Shown: in pieces, positions 43,525 to 53,855 of the stretch | Numbering within the stretch: the first letter of the stretch is position 1 | Layout: every line of letters begins with the position of its first letter | Assembly (NCBI RefSeq): GCF_000425845.1 | Contig: NZ_KE384464.1 | Coordinates: 56,970 to 120,969, forward strand | Length of the DNA stretch: 64,000 bases | Direction of reading: 5' to 3' | Source of the DNA: Jeotgalicoccus psychrophilus DSM 19085 | GTDB taxonomy: Bacteria; Bacillota; Bacilli; Staphylococcales; Salinicoccaceae | Notes under the pieces: model-generated | Databases searched by the model: none | What the model was told of the DNA's origin: nothing | What the model saw: only the letters and a program-made list of their open reading frames with translations | Translations under genes and position numbers: made by a program

Positions 43525-44411
43525 TGATTTTAAACGCCGCCATCGATCCGGTGGCAATATCGCTCGGACCGTTGTCCGTTCACTGGTATGGAATTATTAT
43601 ATTAACCGGTATGATACTCGGATACGTTTTAGCAAACAGGGAAACGATAAAAAAAGGACTTCCTGAAGATTTATTTATGGATTTAATGATGTATATCATT
43701 ATTTTCTCTCTTATCGGTGCACGTCTGTACTATGTCTTCTTCAATCTTGACCATTATTTCTTTAACCCGCTTGATATTATCAAAGTGTGGGAAGGCGGCA
43801 TGGCAATTCACGGCGGTCTGATCGGCGGATTCCTTGCCGGTATAATCTATACGAGAGTGAAAGGCTACAGTTTTTTCCAGGTGGCGGATATCGCAGCTCC
43901 GAGCATACTGCTCGGTCAGGCAATCGGGCGCTGGGGAAACTTTATTAACCAGGAAGCTCACGGCGGGCCGGTAGCAAGAGAGTTTCTCGAGAACTTAATG
44001 ATTCCAGAATTTATTATTAATCATATGAATATCGATGGCACTTACTATCATCCGACATTTTTATACGAATCGGTATGGAGTATAATCGGCGTTATTATCT
44101 TATTTATAATACGTGCGAAATTACCACTCGGGCACACAGTTCTAGTTTATTTGATATACTATTCAGTCGGCCGGTTCTTTATCGAAGGCATGCGCACGGA
44201 CAGTTTAATGATCGGCGATATGCTCCGGACAGCACAAGTTATTTCGGTCATCGCGATAATTGCGGCAATCGCAATTATGATTTACCGTCAGCAGAGGTAC
44301 GATTTGCCTAAATACGGCGCCGTATACGGCAATTACGCAGCTAAAGATGAACCTAAACACAATAAGAAATCATCAACAGTAGTGAATAAGAAGAAAAAAA
44401 GGAAGAAGTAG
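43521..44411 (+). CDS. lgt: Prolipoprotein diacylglyceryl transferase
   Basis: A 296-residue membrane enzyme with about seven helices that adds diacylglycerol to lipobox cysteines; it would process the five or more lipoproteins in this window. The motif SVHWYGIII is at the N-terminus, the signature [15 protein letters not shown] is central, and [10 protein letters not shown] and [13 protein letters not shown] follow. The C-terminus is a lysine-rich tail ([15 protein letters not shown]). GGAGGCAACTC precedes the start ATG 43521. Confidence 0.95.
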   Translation: MMILNAAIDPVAISLGPLSVHWYGIIILTGMILGYVLANRETIKKGLPEDLFMDLMMYIIIFSLIGARLYYVFFNLDHYFFNPLDIIKVWEGGMAIHGGLIGGFLAGIIYTRVKGYSFFQVADIAAPSILLGQAIGRWGNFINQEAHGGPVAREFLENLMIPEFIINHMNIDGTYYHPTFLYESVWSIIGVIILFIIRAKLPLGHTVLVYLIYYSVGRFFIEGMRTDSLMIGDMLRTAQVISVIAIIAAIAIMIYRQQRYDLPKYGAVYGNYAAKDEPKHNKKSSTVVNKKKKRKK

Positions 44412-44412
44412 C

Positions 44413-44895
44413 ATGAGGAAATTAACCCGGCATACGGGCTTTAAAATAAATCCGCTGTGGCATTTATACCGCACTGTATCGATAGTTAAAGTTGCTAAAA
44501 ACTTTATCGTTATAGAAACGGGCCGATTTTTACCGTCGACTAAGCTGAAACATAAATTATACCGGCGTTTTCTGAATATAAATTTGGGCGAACACGTATC
44601 ATTTGCGTATAAAGCGATGCCTGATTTAATGTTTCCGGAATTGATTACAATCGGAAAAAATTCGATTATCGGTTATAATGCAACGATACTGACACACGAA
44701 TATTTAACGGATGAATATAGAATCGGCAAAGTCAATATCGGTGAAAATACGATGATCGGTGCGAATACAACAATTCTGCCGGGCGTTAAAATAGGCAGCG
44801 GTGTAAAAATCGGGGCAGGTACAGTAGTTTCAAAAGACGTTCCCGATAATGCACTCGTCTACGGCAATCCAATGATTATAAGGGAGAGAACATAA
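44413..44895 (+). CDS. Hexapeptide-repeat acyltransferase (YvoF-like)
   Basis: A 160-residue left-handed beta-helix acetyltransferase. The repeats run from about 75 to 150 (ITIGKNSIIGYNATI, VNIGENTMIGANTTI, VKIGSGVKIGAGTVV) and end in the usual VYGNPMIIR. It probably acetylates a sugar or other small acceptor with acetyl-CoA; the substrate is unknown. It starts 1 bp after lgt, as yvoF does near lgt in Bacillus, though ppaX is absent between them. It overlaps the TPR gene by 1 bp. Confidence 0.8.
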   Translation: MRKLTRHTGFKINPLWHLYRTVSIVKVAKNFIVIETGRFLPSTKLKHKLYRRFLNINLGEHVSFAYKAMPDLMFPELITIGKNSIIGYNATILTHEYLTDEYRIGKVNIGENTMIGANTTILPGVKIGSGVKIGAGTVVSKDVPDNALVYGNPMIIRERT

Positions 44896-46316
44896 TGACT
44901 AATAAAAAAGTAATCTCTCTCGATCAAAACGGAGAGCATTACTACAGGCAGGGTATAAAAAAAAGACAGCAGAATAATAAAAAAGACGCACTCCAGCTCT
45001 TAAAAAAAGCACACGATAAAAACCCGGACAATGCGGATTATTTATCTGAGTATGTATATGTCATGGCTGAAAATGGATTCGGCAACGAAGCGGAGCACTT
45101 AATTATCGAAGCATTCGTCAATGATGATTACAAACCGGAGTACTTTTATATATTAAGTCAGATTAATATTATTAAACACGATGCAAATAAAGCATTTTTA
45201 TATGGTGTGCAATATTCTACTTACCACCCCGATACAGATTACGGGGATAAGCTTGAAGAAATGTTCGATGTGGAAATCGATGATGAGGACGAACTTGAAA
45301 AAGAAGCAGAACGATTTATCGGCCAGCAGATTTTCCAGCATTTATTTATGAACGCAAAAGTTTCAGAGTCACTTGATTACCTCGATTCATTGCCGATGGA
45401 CATACAGCAGGAACGCGAGTTCAGAAATTTAAAAGCGATGGCTTACTTATTTTTAAATAAGTATGAAGATGCTGAAGTACTGCTTCGGCAACTCTTGGAA
45501 GACGATCAGACAGATATGCATGCACTCAGCCATATGACGCTGCTGCATTATCATACTGAGCAGTTTGATGAGTATGAAGCGTATTTGAAAAAACTTGAAA
45601 TCGTTGAGCCACTTGATGACGATGCACGATTTAAAGTCGGACTGGTATTAAATTTTCTGCAGAAGTATGAACATTCATATAAATTGCTCTTCCCGCTTTA
45701 CAAAAAGCAGAAAATAATCAATTTCCAGCTGCTGCATGCACTTAGTTTTTCGAGTCATCATCTAGGCATGCATGAAGCATCGAAAATATACTGGACACGC
45801 ATGCAGAATTTCCATCCGGTGGATGAGAAGTTCAGTCCGTGGAATAAACAAAAAGCCGCAAATAAAATACTCGCACTGGAAAGTATGTATCTGCATGATG
45901 AAGATCAGCACAAACGACTGCTCGCCTTATATTTAATAAGTAAAATAGAACCGCGCGAAGCAATTATTGGTTTATCGATATGGGATCATATTGAAACGCT
46001 GGATGACTATGAAAAACTGTATGTGACATTTTTATTCCAAGGGTTGAAACTGGTCCGTCTTGGACAGATGCATATCGGACTGGAACTGCTATATGACTTA
46101 TCATTCAGAGATGAAGAGACATTGCTGATGTGGATTAACTTGTTTCATGATCTGTATGAAAAGCATAAAGAGTTTGACGATATTGAAAGCCATACCGCAG
46201 CAGCGCTGTATTTATATCCCGGGGGACGCAAGCTGACTAAAAAAGGCGTCGCTGAAATGTTTAATACGACAGTTTACAGACTTAATAAAGCAATAGAGAG
46301 AATAAAGCAGATATAA
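44895..46316 (+). CDS. TPR-repeat protein with C-terminal helix-turn-helix-like segment
   Basis: A 473-residue, mainly helical, acidic protein. Tetratricopeptide-like pairs are visible at about 17-60, 65-110, 165-215 and 225-260, such as KKDALQLLKKAHDKNPDNAD. The C-terminal 30 residues (LTKKGVAEMFNTTVYRLNKA) look like a helix-turn-helix. It follows yvoF directly in the hprK-lgt operon, where staphylococci also carry a TPR protein. A protein-protein interaction role is likely; the partner is unknown. GGGAGAG lies just upstream of the start. Confidence 0.75.
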   Translation: MTNKKVISLDQNGEHYYRQGIKKRQQNNKKDALQLLKKAHDKNPDNADYLSEYVYVMAENGFGNEAEHLIIEAFVNDDYKPEYFYILSQINIIKHDANKAFLYGVQYSTYHPDTDYGDKLEEMFDVEIDDEDELEKEAERFIGQQIFQHLFMNAKVSESLDYLDSLPMDIQQEREFRNLKAMAYLFLNKYEDAEVLLRQLLEDDQTDMHALSHMTLLHYHTEQFDEYEAYLKKLEIVEPLDDDARFKVGLVLNFLQKYEHSYKLLFPLYKKQKIINFQLLHALSFSSHHLGMHEASKIYWTRMQNFHPVDEKFSPWNKQKAANKILALESMYLHDEDQHKRLLALYLISKIEPREAIIGLSIWDHIETLDDYEKLYVTFLFQGLKLVRLGQMHIGLELLYDLSFRDEETLLMWINLFHDLYEKHKEFDDIESHTAAALYLYPGGRKLTKKGVAEMFNTTVYRLNKAIERIKQI

Positions 46317-46368
46317 TGATTTACGGGCAGAAAGCCTATATAATTAATTATATGTAGTAATTTTTTAA

Positions 46369-47316
<948 letters not shown>

Positions 47317-47330
47317 TTAATAGTATCAAA

Positions 47331-47352
47331 TCCCCCGTAAGGGGGTTTTTTC
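47331..47352 (+). terminator. Rho-independent terminator of trxB
   Basis: TCCCCC-GTAA-GGGGG followed by TTTTTT. Confidence 0.9.
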
Positions 47353-47420
47353 GTAACGTTATCCGTTATAATATAAGTGAATGGCAAGATTGAAAATAAG
47401 TAAATTTGAGGGTGTGCTTT

Positions 47421-48305
47421 ATGAAAAATTTAATCATAATTACAGGTATGAGCGGTTCAGGAAAATCTGTTGCACTGGAAGCAATTGAAGATACAGGCTA
47501 TTTTTGTATCGACAATCTTCCCCCGATTCTTATTCCAAAAGTCGTAGAATTAATGGAGTCCACTGACGGTAAAATGAACAAAGTCGCACTCGGCATCGAT
47601 TTACGGGGCAAAGAGTTTTTCGATGATTTAATTCAAAAACTGGAGACAGTTCTTAATAATGAAAGTATTATGCTGCGTATTGTATTTCTCGATACGGATG
47701 ATGAGAGACTCGTCAGCCGCTACAAAGAAACGCGGCGCTCCCACCCGTTAAACGAAGGAGTTTCCGTACTTCAAGCAATTAAAAAAGAACGTGACATACT
47801 CGATGACTTAAAAGGACGGGCATCCGTAATAATCGATACGACGGATCTGTCACCGAAAGAGCTGAGAGACCGTATCTTCACTTTATATTCAGGCGGGCGT
47901 GAAGAATTTTTTGCTGTCAATGTACTGAGCTTCGGTTTTAAACATGGAATTCCAATCGATGCGGATTTAATGTTCGATGTTCGTTTCCTGCCGAACCCCT
48001 TTTATATTCCGGAGTACCGTCCTTTAACCGGGCTGAATTCAGAAGTCTATGACTACGTCATGAAGTGGCAGGATACTGATACGTTTTACGAAAAACTGTA
48101 CGATATGATTAAATATTTAATTCCTCAATATATAAAAGAAGGAAAATCCCAGCTCACGATTGCGATAGGGTGCACAGGCGGACAGCATCGTTCTGTTGCA
48201 TTGTCTGAACGCCTTGCACAAGATCTGAAGAATAAGTTCGCATTTTCGATTAACACTACCCACCGTGATGCAGCGATAGAAGGAACACTGAATGAAAAAG
48301 ATTAA
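47421..48305 (+). CDS. rapZ: RNase adapter / nucleotide-binding protein RapZ (YvcJ)
   Basis: A 294-residue P-loop protein. Walker A is GMSGSGKS (9-16), and CIDNLPPILIPK, the Walker B-like DLRGKEF and the C-terminal GCTGGQHRSV are family motifs. In Bacillus YvcJ hydrolyses GTP and affects competence; in E. coli RapZ regulates GlmZ decay and binds GlcN6P. I take ATG 47421 with GAGGGTG upstream; the frame opens 15 bp earlier without a ribosome site. It overlaps yvcK by 14 bp in the conserved rapZ-yvcK-whiA operon. Confidence 0.92.
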   Translation: MKNLIIITGMSGSGKSVALEAIEDTGYFCIDNLPPILIPKVVELMESTDGKMNKVALGIDLRGKEFFDDLIQKLETVLNNESIMLRIVFLDTDDERLVSRYKETRRSHPLNEGVSVLQAIKKERDILDDLKGRASVIIDTTDLSPKELRDRIFTLYSGGREEFFAVNVLSFGFKHGIPIDADLMFDVRFLPNPFYIPEYRPLTGLNSEVYDYVMKWQDTDTFYEKLYDMIKYLIPQYIKEGKSQLTIAIGCTGGQHRSVALSERLAQDLKNKFAFSINTTHRDAAIEGTLNEKD

Positions 48306-49266
48306 AATCGCAATTATCGGCGGGGGCACGGGTCTGGCAGTTTTATCGCGCGGCTTAAAAGAATATCCGATGGATATTTCTGCGATAGTATCGGTAGCGG
48401 ATGATGGTGGGTCAACCGGAATTATCCGCGATCAGATCGATATGCCTGCACCCGGAGATATCAGAAACGTAATGTCTGCTTTAAGTGAAGTGGAGAGCAA
48501 GCTCGAGCATTTGTTTACGTACCGCTTTAAAAAAGATGAAATATCAGGACATTCTCTCGGTAATTTAATGCTCGCTGCGATGTATGATATCAGCGGTGAT
48601 TTTGCGACTGCGGTCAGCGAGCTGTCAAAAATATTAAACGTTAAGGGTACAGTAATTCCGTCGACAAATGTCAGCCCTAAGCTCGCAGCAAGAATGGCCG
48701 ATGATTCGATTATTATCGGTGAAAGCTATATTCCGAAAGTGCAAAAAGAAATTAAGGAAATGTACTTAATACCGACGAATATCGATGCGACACCAGCTGC
48801 GGTGGAAGCGATACTGGAAGCGGATATTATCGTGCTCGGTCCGGGCTCATTATATACGAGCATCATTCCGAATCTGCTGCCAAAAGGCATTGCCGAAGCA
48901 GTGACAGAATCAGCAGGTATTAAAGTATACGTCTCGAACCTTTTGGAACAGCCGGGTGAGACGATGGGCATGTCAGCCTACGATCATCTTTATGCGATTG
49001 AAAAGCATTTGAAGGCACGTGTCATTGACTATGTTATTTTAAACGAACAGGACGTCAATGAAGAAATGGCGGATACTTATAAAAATAGAGGCGTCGAAAC
49101 TATTAGAAGCGAGCGGGATAAACTGGAAGCGCACGGGGTGACAGTTATCACAGATGATGAACTGATTATCGTTGATGAAGAACGTGTTGTGCGTCATAAC
49201 AATGAAAAACTCGCTGAAATTATATACGATATTGTGATTGATCAAACCGAGACATTGAAGTATTAG
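48292..49266 (+). CDS. yvcK: YvcK/GlmR gluconeogenesis and cell-wall factor
   Basis: A 324-residue protein of the CofD-like YvcK family. IIGGGTGLAVLSRGLKEYP starts the fold, and ADDGGSTGIIRDQ, PGDIRNVMSALS, LGPGSLYTSIIPNLL are conserved. In Bacillus GlmR binds UDP-GlcNAc and stimulates GlmS, sending carbon to peptidoglycan during gluconeogenic growth. It overlaps rapZ and precedes whiA by 27 bp. Confidence 0.93.
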   Translation: MKKIKIAIIGGGTGLAVLSRGLKEYPMDISAIVSVADDGGSTGIIRDQIDMPAPGDIRNVMSALSEVESKLEHLFTYRFKKDEISGHSLGNLMLAAMYDISGDFATAVSELSKILNVKGTVIPSTNVSPKLAARMADDSIIIGESYIPKVQKEIKEMYLIPTNIDATPAAVEAILEADIIVLGPGSLYTSIIPNLLPKGIAEAVTESAGIKVYVSNLLEQPGETMGMSAYDHLYAIEKHLKARVIDYVILNEQDVNEEMADTYKNRGVETIRSERDKLEAHGVTVITDDELIIVDEERVVRHNNEKLAEIIYDIVIDQTETLKY

Positions 49267-49293
49267 GAAAGATTTTGAAAGGAACGTGGTAGC

Positions 49294-50238
49294 ATGTCAT
49301 TTGCTTCCGAAATGAAAAATGAACTAACGAGAATTGAAGTGGACGAGTGCTGCATGAAGAGCGAACTGTCCGCATTAATAAAAATGAACGGCGCGGTCAG
49401 TTACTTTGATGGGCAATGGGTTATTAACGTACAGACTGAAAATGCTGCGATTGCACGCCGTATTTTCACGCTGATTAAAAATGTATACAGAATAGAAATT
49501 GATTTGCTTGTAAGAAAAAAGATGAAGCTGAAAAAGAACAACGTCTATATTTGCCGCATTAAAAAAGAATCTAAAGATGTGCTCGCAGATTTGGATATTT
49601 TTTCAGGCGGTATACTGACGAATACAATTACCGATGAAATTAAAAACAAGGAATGCTGCAGAAGAAGCTACTTAAGAGGTGCATTTCTTGCCGGAGGTTC
49701 TGTCAATAACCCGGAAACATCGGCATATCATTTAGAGATTGGCTCGCTGTATGAAGAACATGCACAGGCAATTACAGATCTGATGAACAGCTACGAATTG
49801 AATGCTAAATATATAGACCGTAAACGCGGCTATATTATTTATTTAAAAGAGGCAGAGAAAATTGCAGAATTTTTAAGTCTTATCGGCGGTTATCAGGCAC
49901 TATTAAAATTTGAAGATATACGTATCGTTAGAGATATGCGCAACTCGGTTAACCGTCTCGTTAACTGTGAGACAGCTAACTTAAACAAAACAATTAACGC
50001 TTCGATGCGCCAGGTGGAGAACATTAAATTTATCGATGCAGAAATTGGTATCGATGAACTGCCGGAGCGCTTAAGAGAAGTCGCGCGTATCCGCGTTGAA
50101 CATCAGGATATGACCTTAAAAGAAATCGGCGAAGCTGTGTCAACTGGCGCGATATCAAAATCAGGTATCAATCACCGTCTGAGAAAACTCGATGAAATCG
50201 CAGATAAACTGCGAAGCGGGGACGAACTCGTACTTTAA
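49294..50238 (+). CDS. whiA: WhiA-family DNA-binding protein
   Basis: A 314-residue protein with a LAGLIDADG-homing-endonuclease-like N-terminal domain (about 1-215; [16 protein letters not shown] is the first motif) lacking nuclease catalytic residues, and a C-terminal helix-turn-helix ([20 protein letters not shown]). In Bacillus WhiA influences chromosome segregation and cell division. GAAAGGAACGTGGTAGC precedes ATG 49294. A bidirectional terminator follows. Confidence 0.93.
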   Translation: MSFASEMKNELTRIEVDECCMKSELSALIKMNGAVSYFDGQWVINVQTENAAIARRIFTLIKNVYRIEIDLLVRKKMKLKKNNVYICRIKKESKDVLADLDIFSGGILTNTITDEIKNKECCRRSYLRGAFLAGGSVNNPETSAYHLEIGSLYEEHAQAITDLMNSYELNAKYIDRKRGYIIYLKEAEKIAEFLSLIGGYQALLKFEDIRIVRDMRNSVNRLVNCETANLNKTINASMRQVENIKFIDAEIGIDELPERLREVARIRVEHQDMTLKEIGEAVSTGAISKSGINHRLRKLDEIADKLRSGDELVL

Positions 50239-50254
50239 AATAGCTTACTAAATA

Positions 50255-50300
50255 AAAAATCGCACTTGCTTCCCTTCGAAGGAATTCAAGTGCGATTTTT
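50255..50300. terminator. Bidirectional terminator between whiA and the epimerase-like gene
   Basis: AAAAATCGCACTTG (50255-50268) pairs with CAAGTGCGATTTTT (50287-50300); a second inner stem CCTTCGAAGG caps it. A T run follows on either strand. Confidence 0.93.
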
Positions 50301-50326
50301 ATTTGTATATTCTTCTAAGTGTTTTA

Positions 50327-51238
50327 TTAACTGTAAATGTCTTCAATCGCCTGCTCTAATGTTGGATACAGATATTTAAAATCGCTGTTTAACAGCACGC
50401 GCGGATGAACTTTCTGTCCTTCAGTAACGAGCAGGGCACGTTCTCCGAGTACTTTATCGATTAAGAAGGCGGGTGTTTTAAAGAAGTTCGGCTTGCCAAG
50501 GACAGCGCTCAGCACTTTTGAAAATTCATGCTGTCTGACCTGTACAGGAGCCGTGACATTCACCGGGCCGCTGACTTCCTGATTCACACCGATAAACAAG
50601 AGGGCGTTAATGACATCGTCGATATGCACCCACGAGTACCACTGCTTGCCCGTCCCGATGTCGCCGCCGATATTTGCTTTATACAGCTTCGCCATCGTCG
50701 GCAGAGCACCGTTGTCTTTATCAAGAACTAAACCGAAGCGGGAGTAAACGACGCGAATGCCGAGCATTTCTAATTTTGCTGCCGCCGCTTCCCACTGGTT
50801 AACTACATCCGATAAAAAGTTTGTCGAAGATAGTTTGTCGAATTCATCATATTCCACGATTTCACTTGTCGGATAATAGCCGACCGCACTCGCGTTTATG
50901 AATGCGAGCGGTTTAATACCGGATTTTTCCAGCCACTTGCAAAGCATATTGGTCATATTCAGTCTACTCGACAGAATTAATTCTTTATATTCTTCTGTCC
51001 ATTTGTTATTCAAAGATGCGCCTGCCAAATTGTACACAAGATCAAAATCATCCGGTAGGTCTTTAGTCCAGTCCAAATTGTTAAAGTTATTATCATCGTA
51101 TTTAATATAATGTATATATGGGTGCTCTGACGTCTGTTCCTGACGGGTTAAAATATAAACGTGATGGCGGTCTTTTCGGAATGCGTGTGTTAATTTGGAA
51201 CCGATAAAACCTGTGCCGCCTGTGATGAGAATGTTCAA
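50327..51238 (-). CDS. TIGR01777-type NAD-dependent epimerase-like protein
   Basis: A 303-residue extended SDR protein of the YfcH/TIGR01777 type. The Rossmann loop is ITGGTGFIGSKL (near residue 4), NLAGASLNNKWTEEYK and INASAVGYYP (with the Tyr of YxxxK changed to the family form) follow, and SWVHIDDVINALLF and NVTAPVQVRQHEFS are family signatures. The biochemical role of the family is unclear. The start is TTG 51238 with GGAGG 8 nt upstream on the minus strand. It lies behind the clpP terminator with its own short promoter gap. Confidence 0.85.
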   Translation of the reverse strand: MNILITGGTGFIGSKLTHAFRKDRHHVYILTRQEQTSEHPYIHYIKYDDNNFNNLDWTKDLPDDFDLVYNLAGASLNNKWTEEYKELILSSRLNMTNMLCKWLEKSGIKPLAFINASAVGYYPTSEIVEYDEFDKLSSTNFLSDVVNQWEAAAAKLEMLGIRVVYSRFGLVLDKDNGALPTMAKLYKANIGGDIGTGKQWYSWVHIDDVINALLFIGVNQEVSGPVNVTAPVQVRQHEFSKVLSAVLGKPNFFKTPAFLIDKVLGERALLVTEGQKVHPRVLLNSDFKYLYPTLEQAIEDIYS

Positions 51239-51281
51239 ATGTTTGACCTCCCAGTATATAAGATTACTTTTATTTTAATTG

Positions 51282-51318
51282 AAAAAAGAGTTTAAGTCAC
51301 GTATGTGACTTAAACTCT
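51282..51318 (-). terminator. Rho-independent terminator of clpP
   Basis: AGAGTTTAAGTCAC and GTGACTTAAACTCT form a 14-bp perfect stem with a GTAT loop; on the minus strand it is followed by TTTTTT. Confidence 0.95.
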
Positions 51319-51330
51319 AAAATAATCATC

Positions 51331-51915
51331 TTATTTTTCCGGTTCCATAACATGGTCGATCAAACCGTATTCTTTAGCTTGTTCAGCAGTCATGAAGTTA
51401 TCGCGGTCAGTATCTTTTTCGATTTTTTCAAGCGGCTGGCCTGTGCGGTCAGCTAAAATCTGATTTAATTTCTCGCGGGTTTTTAAAATGTGTTTTGCTG
51501 CGATCTCAATTTCAGTTGCCTGACCCTGAGCGCCGCCAAGCGGCTGGTGAATCATAATTTCAGCATTAGGAAGCGCGTAACGTTTTCCTTTAGCGCCTGC
51601 AGTTAACAGGAATGAACCCATTGAAGCTGCAAGTCCAAGGCTGATTGTCTGTACATCCGGTTTAATGTGCTGGATTGTATCATAGATCGCCATGCCTGCA
51701 GTCACACTGCCGCCTGGTGAGTTAATATAAAGATAAATATCTTTTTCAGAGTCCTGAGCTTGTAAGAATAACAGCTGGCTGACTACCGAGTTTGCAACGT
51801 TATCATCGATTGCACTCCCGATCATAATGATTCTATCTTTTAATAGTCTTGAATAAATATCGTAAGCACGCTCGCCACGATTTGTCTGTTCAATAACTGT
51901 AGGTATTAAATTCAT
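51331..51915 (-). CDS. clpP: ATP-dependent Clp protease proteolytic subunit
   Basis: A 194-residue serine protease that forms a tetradecamer with ClpX or ClpC. The triad is Ser98 (GLAASMGS), His123 (MIHQPLGG) and Asp172 (TDRDNF). AGGAGGCAATATT precedes the ATG on the minus strand. Upstream is a CtsR operator over the promoter, so heat and protein stress should induce it. The neighbour tRNA-Arg is divergent. Confidence 0.97.
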   Translation of the reverse strand: MNLIPTVIEQTNRGERAYDIYSRLLKDRIIMIGSAIDDNVANSVVSQLLFLQAQDSEKDIYLYINSPGGSVTAGMAIYDTIQHIKPDVQTISLGLAASMGSFLLTAGAKGKRYALPNAEIMIHQPLGGAQGQATEIEIAAKHILKTREKLNQILADRTGQPLEKIEKDTDRDNFMTAEQAKEYGLIDHVMEPEK

Positions 51916-51959
51916 AATATTGCCTCCTGTTTTTGTGAACTAATTTAATTGATATTATA

Positions 51960-51989
51960 TTTATAACACATTAGTCAAATAAGGTCAAA
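51960..51989 (-). promoter_or_regulatory. clpP promoter with CtsR operator
   Basis: AGTCAAA-TAA-GGTCAAA at 51973-51989 fits the CtsR heptad repeat (A/G)GTCAAANAN(A/G)GTCAAA exactly. On the minus strand TTGACC (51988-51983) and TATAAA (51965-51960) are 17 bp apart, so the operator covers the -35. The ctsR gene is not in the window. Confidence 0.9.
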
Positions 51990-52111
51990 AGAAAGAACTT
52001 CTGCTGTGAATCACTTTATCATATTATTTAATTACGCATTTCGTCAATAATTAGTCTTTATTACTCACAGCTTCCTTGCTATAATGAAATGTGCTTAATT
52101 TATATTATTCT

Positions 52112-52183
52112 ACCCCCGTGGTGTAATGGATAACACGTAAGATTCCGGTTCTTAAGATGGGAGTTCAATTCTTCTCGGGGGTG
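52112..52183 (+). tRNA. tRNA-Arg (anticodon CCG)
   Basis: The cloverleaf folds fully: acceptor ACCCCCG/CGGGGGT, D stem GTGT/ACAC, anticodon stem TAAGA/TCTTA with loop TTCCGGT (anticodon CCG at 52145-52147), short variable loop, and T stem GGGAG/CTTCT around TTCAATT with G-U pairs. The discriminator is G. CCA is not encoded (CTA follows). The same tRNA lies near clpP in staphylococci. Confidence 0.93.
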
Positions 52184-52203
52184 CTAAAAAAGAGGTGGGC
52201 GAG

Positions 52204-52992
52204 TTGTCATTCGAAGAACTTGAAACAGTCGATAAACCCGATGATAGTTTAGACGAAGCCTTTGTCCGAAAAGTGTTCTTTGTCTGTTTAAACAGCGGGA
52301 AAATTTTACTTGAAAGCGGTGCGGAAACGTATCGTATCGAAGATACGATGGTCCGTATGGCCGGTAACTATGGTATCGATAATGTTCAGGTTTTTGTAAC
52401 GACAACGGTAATTATTCTGTCGATGAATGATTACGCCCTGTCTCAAACTATAAGAATCGATGAACGTGCAAATAATTTACAAAAAGTCGTGAATATTAAC
52501 GACTTATCAAGAAGCATTTCCAAAGGTTTGCCGATAAAGGATGCAATTAAGACTATAGAAAACATTCACGAAACTGAAATGTTTCCATTCTGGCTGGTCG
52601 TATTTACCGGTGGGATGGTTGCCATTATGTTTCTGCTTCTGTTTAACGGTGCGCCGGTCGATATTCCGGTCGCAGCTGCCGGAGGTATGGCGGGTGTGCT
52701 GATTACAGAAAGCATTCAGCGCTATACTAAAATAAAGTTTTTTAACGAGTTCTTTGCGGCGTTCTTTATCGCTGTAATATCTGTATTATATGTGGAATTC
52801 GGTCCGGGAGCAGCACTGGAAACTATTATTATTGCGGCAGTGATGCCACTCGTTCCCGGTGTGCTTATTACAAATGCAATACGTGAAATGATTCGCGGTC
52901 ATCTGATGGCAGGAACGATGAAAGGCGCTGAGGCCTCGCTTACAGCGATTGCAATCGGTGCCGGAGTCGGCCTCGTATTCATGGCGGTCTAG
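52204..52992 (+). CDS. ThrE-family exporter, larger subunit (YjjP-like)
   Basis: A 262-residue protein: a soluble N-terminal domain (about 20-125; SGKILLESGAETYRIEDTMVRM is the YjjP signature) and five hydrophobic helices (about 130-260) with PLVPGVLITNAIREM. With the next gene it makes up the two-part threonine/serine exporter fold. I prefer the TTG at 52204, with AGAGGTG 6 nt upstream; a GTG at 52195 overlaps that ribosome site. It begins only 20 bp after the tRNA, so it may be co-transcribed with it. Confidence 0.82.
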   Translation: MSFEELETVDKPDDSLDEAFVRKVFFVCLNSGKILLESGAETYRIEDTMVRMAGNYGIDNVQVFVTTTVIILSMNDYALSQTIRIDERANNLQKVVNINDLSRSISKGLPIKDAIKTIENIHETEMFPFWLVVFTGGMVAIMFLLLFNGAPVDIPVAAAGGMAGVLITESIQRYTKIKFFNEFFAAFFIAVISVLYVEFGPGAALETIIIAAVMPLVPGVLITNAIREMIRGHLMAGTMKGAEASLTAIAIGAGVGLVFMAV

Positions 52993-53002
52993 GAGGGGAA
53001 CA

Positions 53003-53464
53003 ATGTTATATGCAGTTCAATTTATACTTAGTTTCTTCGCCTCTGCAGGATTCGGCATACTGTTTAATGCACCGAGAAGAACGATACTCGCCGGCGGAAT
53101 GAGCGGTGCTTTCGGCTGGCTGATGTACTTTATCGCGACCGAGAACGATATACAGGCGGTCATCGCTTCGTTTTTAGGTGCGATTGTACTGACTGCACTA
53201 TCGATAATGAGCTCCCGTAAACTGAGAGCGCCGATTATTATTTTTATTACATGCGGCATTATTCCTCTTGTACCTGGCGGTCTGGCCTACAATGCTATGC
53301 GGAGTGTGGTGCTTGAGAATTACGACATGGCACTTGCCTACGGATTTCAAGTAGCCCTCGTGTCGCTGGCAATTGCAATGGGAATTATTTCAACCGAGAT
53401 GATAGATTCATTATTTCAGACATTGAAACGTAAAGTTAAAAATATGCGGAAGAAAGAGGTTTAA
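53003..53464 (+). CDS. ThrE-family exporter, small subunit (YjjB-like)
   Basis: A 153-residue membrane protein with five helices, matching the C-terminal half of ThrE (YjjB/DUF3815). FNAPRRTILAGGMSGAFGWLMY and IPLVPGGLAYNAMRS are conserved. The start is ATG 53003, with AGGAGGGGAACA right after the upstream stop; the longer open frame from 52949 only extends into the previous gene. It follows its partner by 10 bp. Confidence 0.82.
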   Translation: MLYAVQFILSFFASAGFGILFNAPRRTILAGGMSGAFGWLMYFIATENDIQAVIASFLGAIVLTALSIMSSRKLRAPIIIFITCGIIPLVPGGLAYNAMRSVVLENYDMALAYGFQVALVSLAIAMGIISTEMIDSLFQTLKRKVKNMRKKEV

Positions 53465-53467
53465 CTA

Positions 53468-53722
53468 ATGCTGAATCTTACTTATTACACTCGCGACAAC
53501 TGCCACTTGTGTAATGAAGGAAAACTGCAGATCAGACTGGCATTGTCTGAACTGAGAGATAACGTAGTGAAACTGACAGAAGTGAATATCGATAACGACG
53601 ATGAACTGCAAGAAGAATACATGGTCCGCATTCCCGTTCTAAGTGACGGCGGCAATGTGATTCAAGAAGGCGTTCTCGACTTTGTAACTATATACGATTA
53701 CGTAAAAGGCAATTATAAATAA
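53468..53722 (+). CDS. Glutaredoxin-family thiol protein
   Basis: An 84-residue thioredoxin-fold protein. The CxxC pair is Cys12 and Cys15 in RDNCHLCNE, and the cis-Pro loop is VRIPVLSDGG. It resembles the small DUF836 glutaredoxin-like proteins that precede gapR in staphylococci. It starts 3 bp after the exporter gene and ends before a terminator, so it belongs to the same short operon. Confidence 0.8.
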   Translation: MLNLTYYTRDNCHLCNEGKLQIRLALSELRDNVVKLTEVNIDNDDELQEEYMVRIPVLSDGGNVIQEGVLDFVTIYDYVKGNYK

Positions 53723-53735
53723 TAGATTTAAGAAG

Positions 53736-53768
53736 AGCGGCGGACCGAAATAGTCTGCTGCTTTTTTA
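53736..53768 (+). terminator. Rho-independent terminator after the glutaredoxin-like gene
   Basis: AGCGGCGGA pairs with TCTGCTGCT (with G-U pairs), followed by TTTTTT. It marks a break before pgk, where gapR-gapA would sit in Staphylococcus. Confidence 0.75.
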
Positions 53769-53855
53769 ATAGAATGTACTTAAAATATTTTTAATGTTTT
53801 AATAAGCAGGCGAGATATGTATAATTAAAGTGAATATAAATTTGGAGGCGCATTC

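Noticed and set aside
52084-52111. Integration site of a mobile element at the tRNA-Arg gene
   Set aside because: No partial tRNA copy, integrase or flanking repeat was seen; the neighbours are the conserved clpP and exporter genes.
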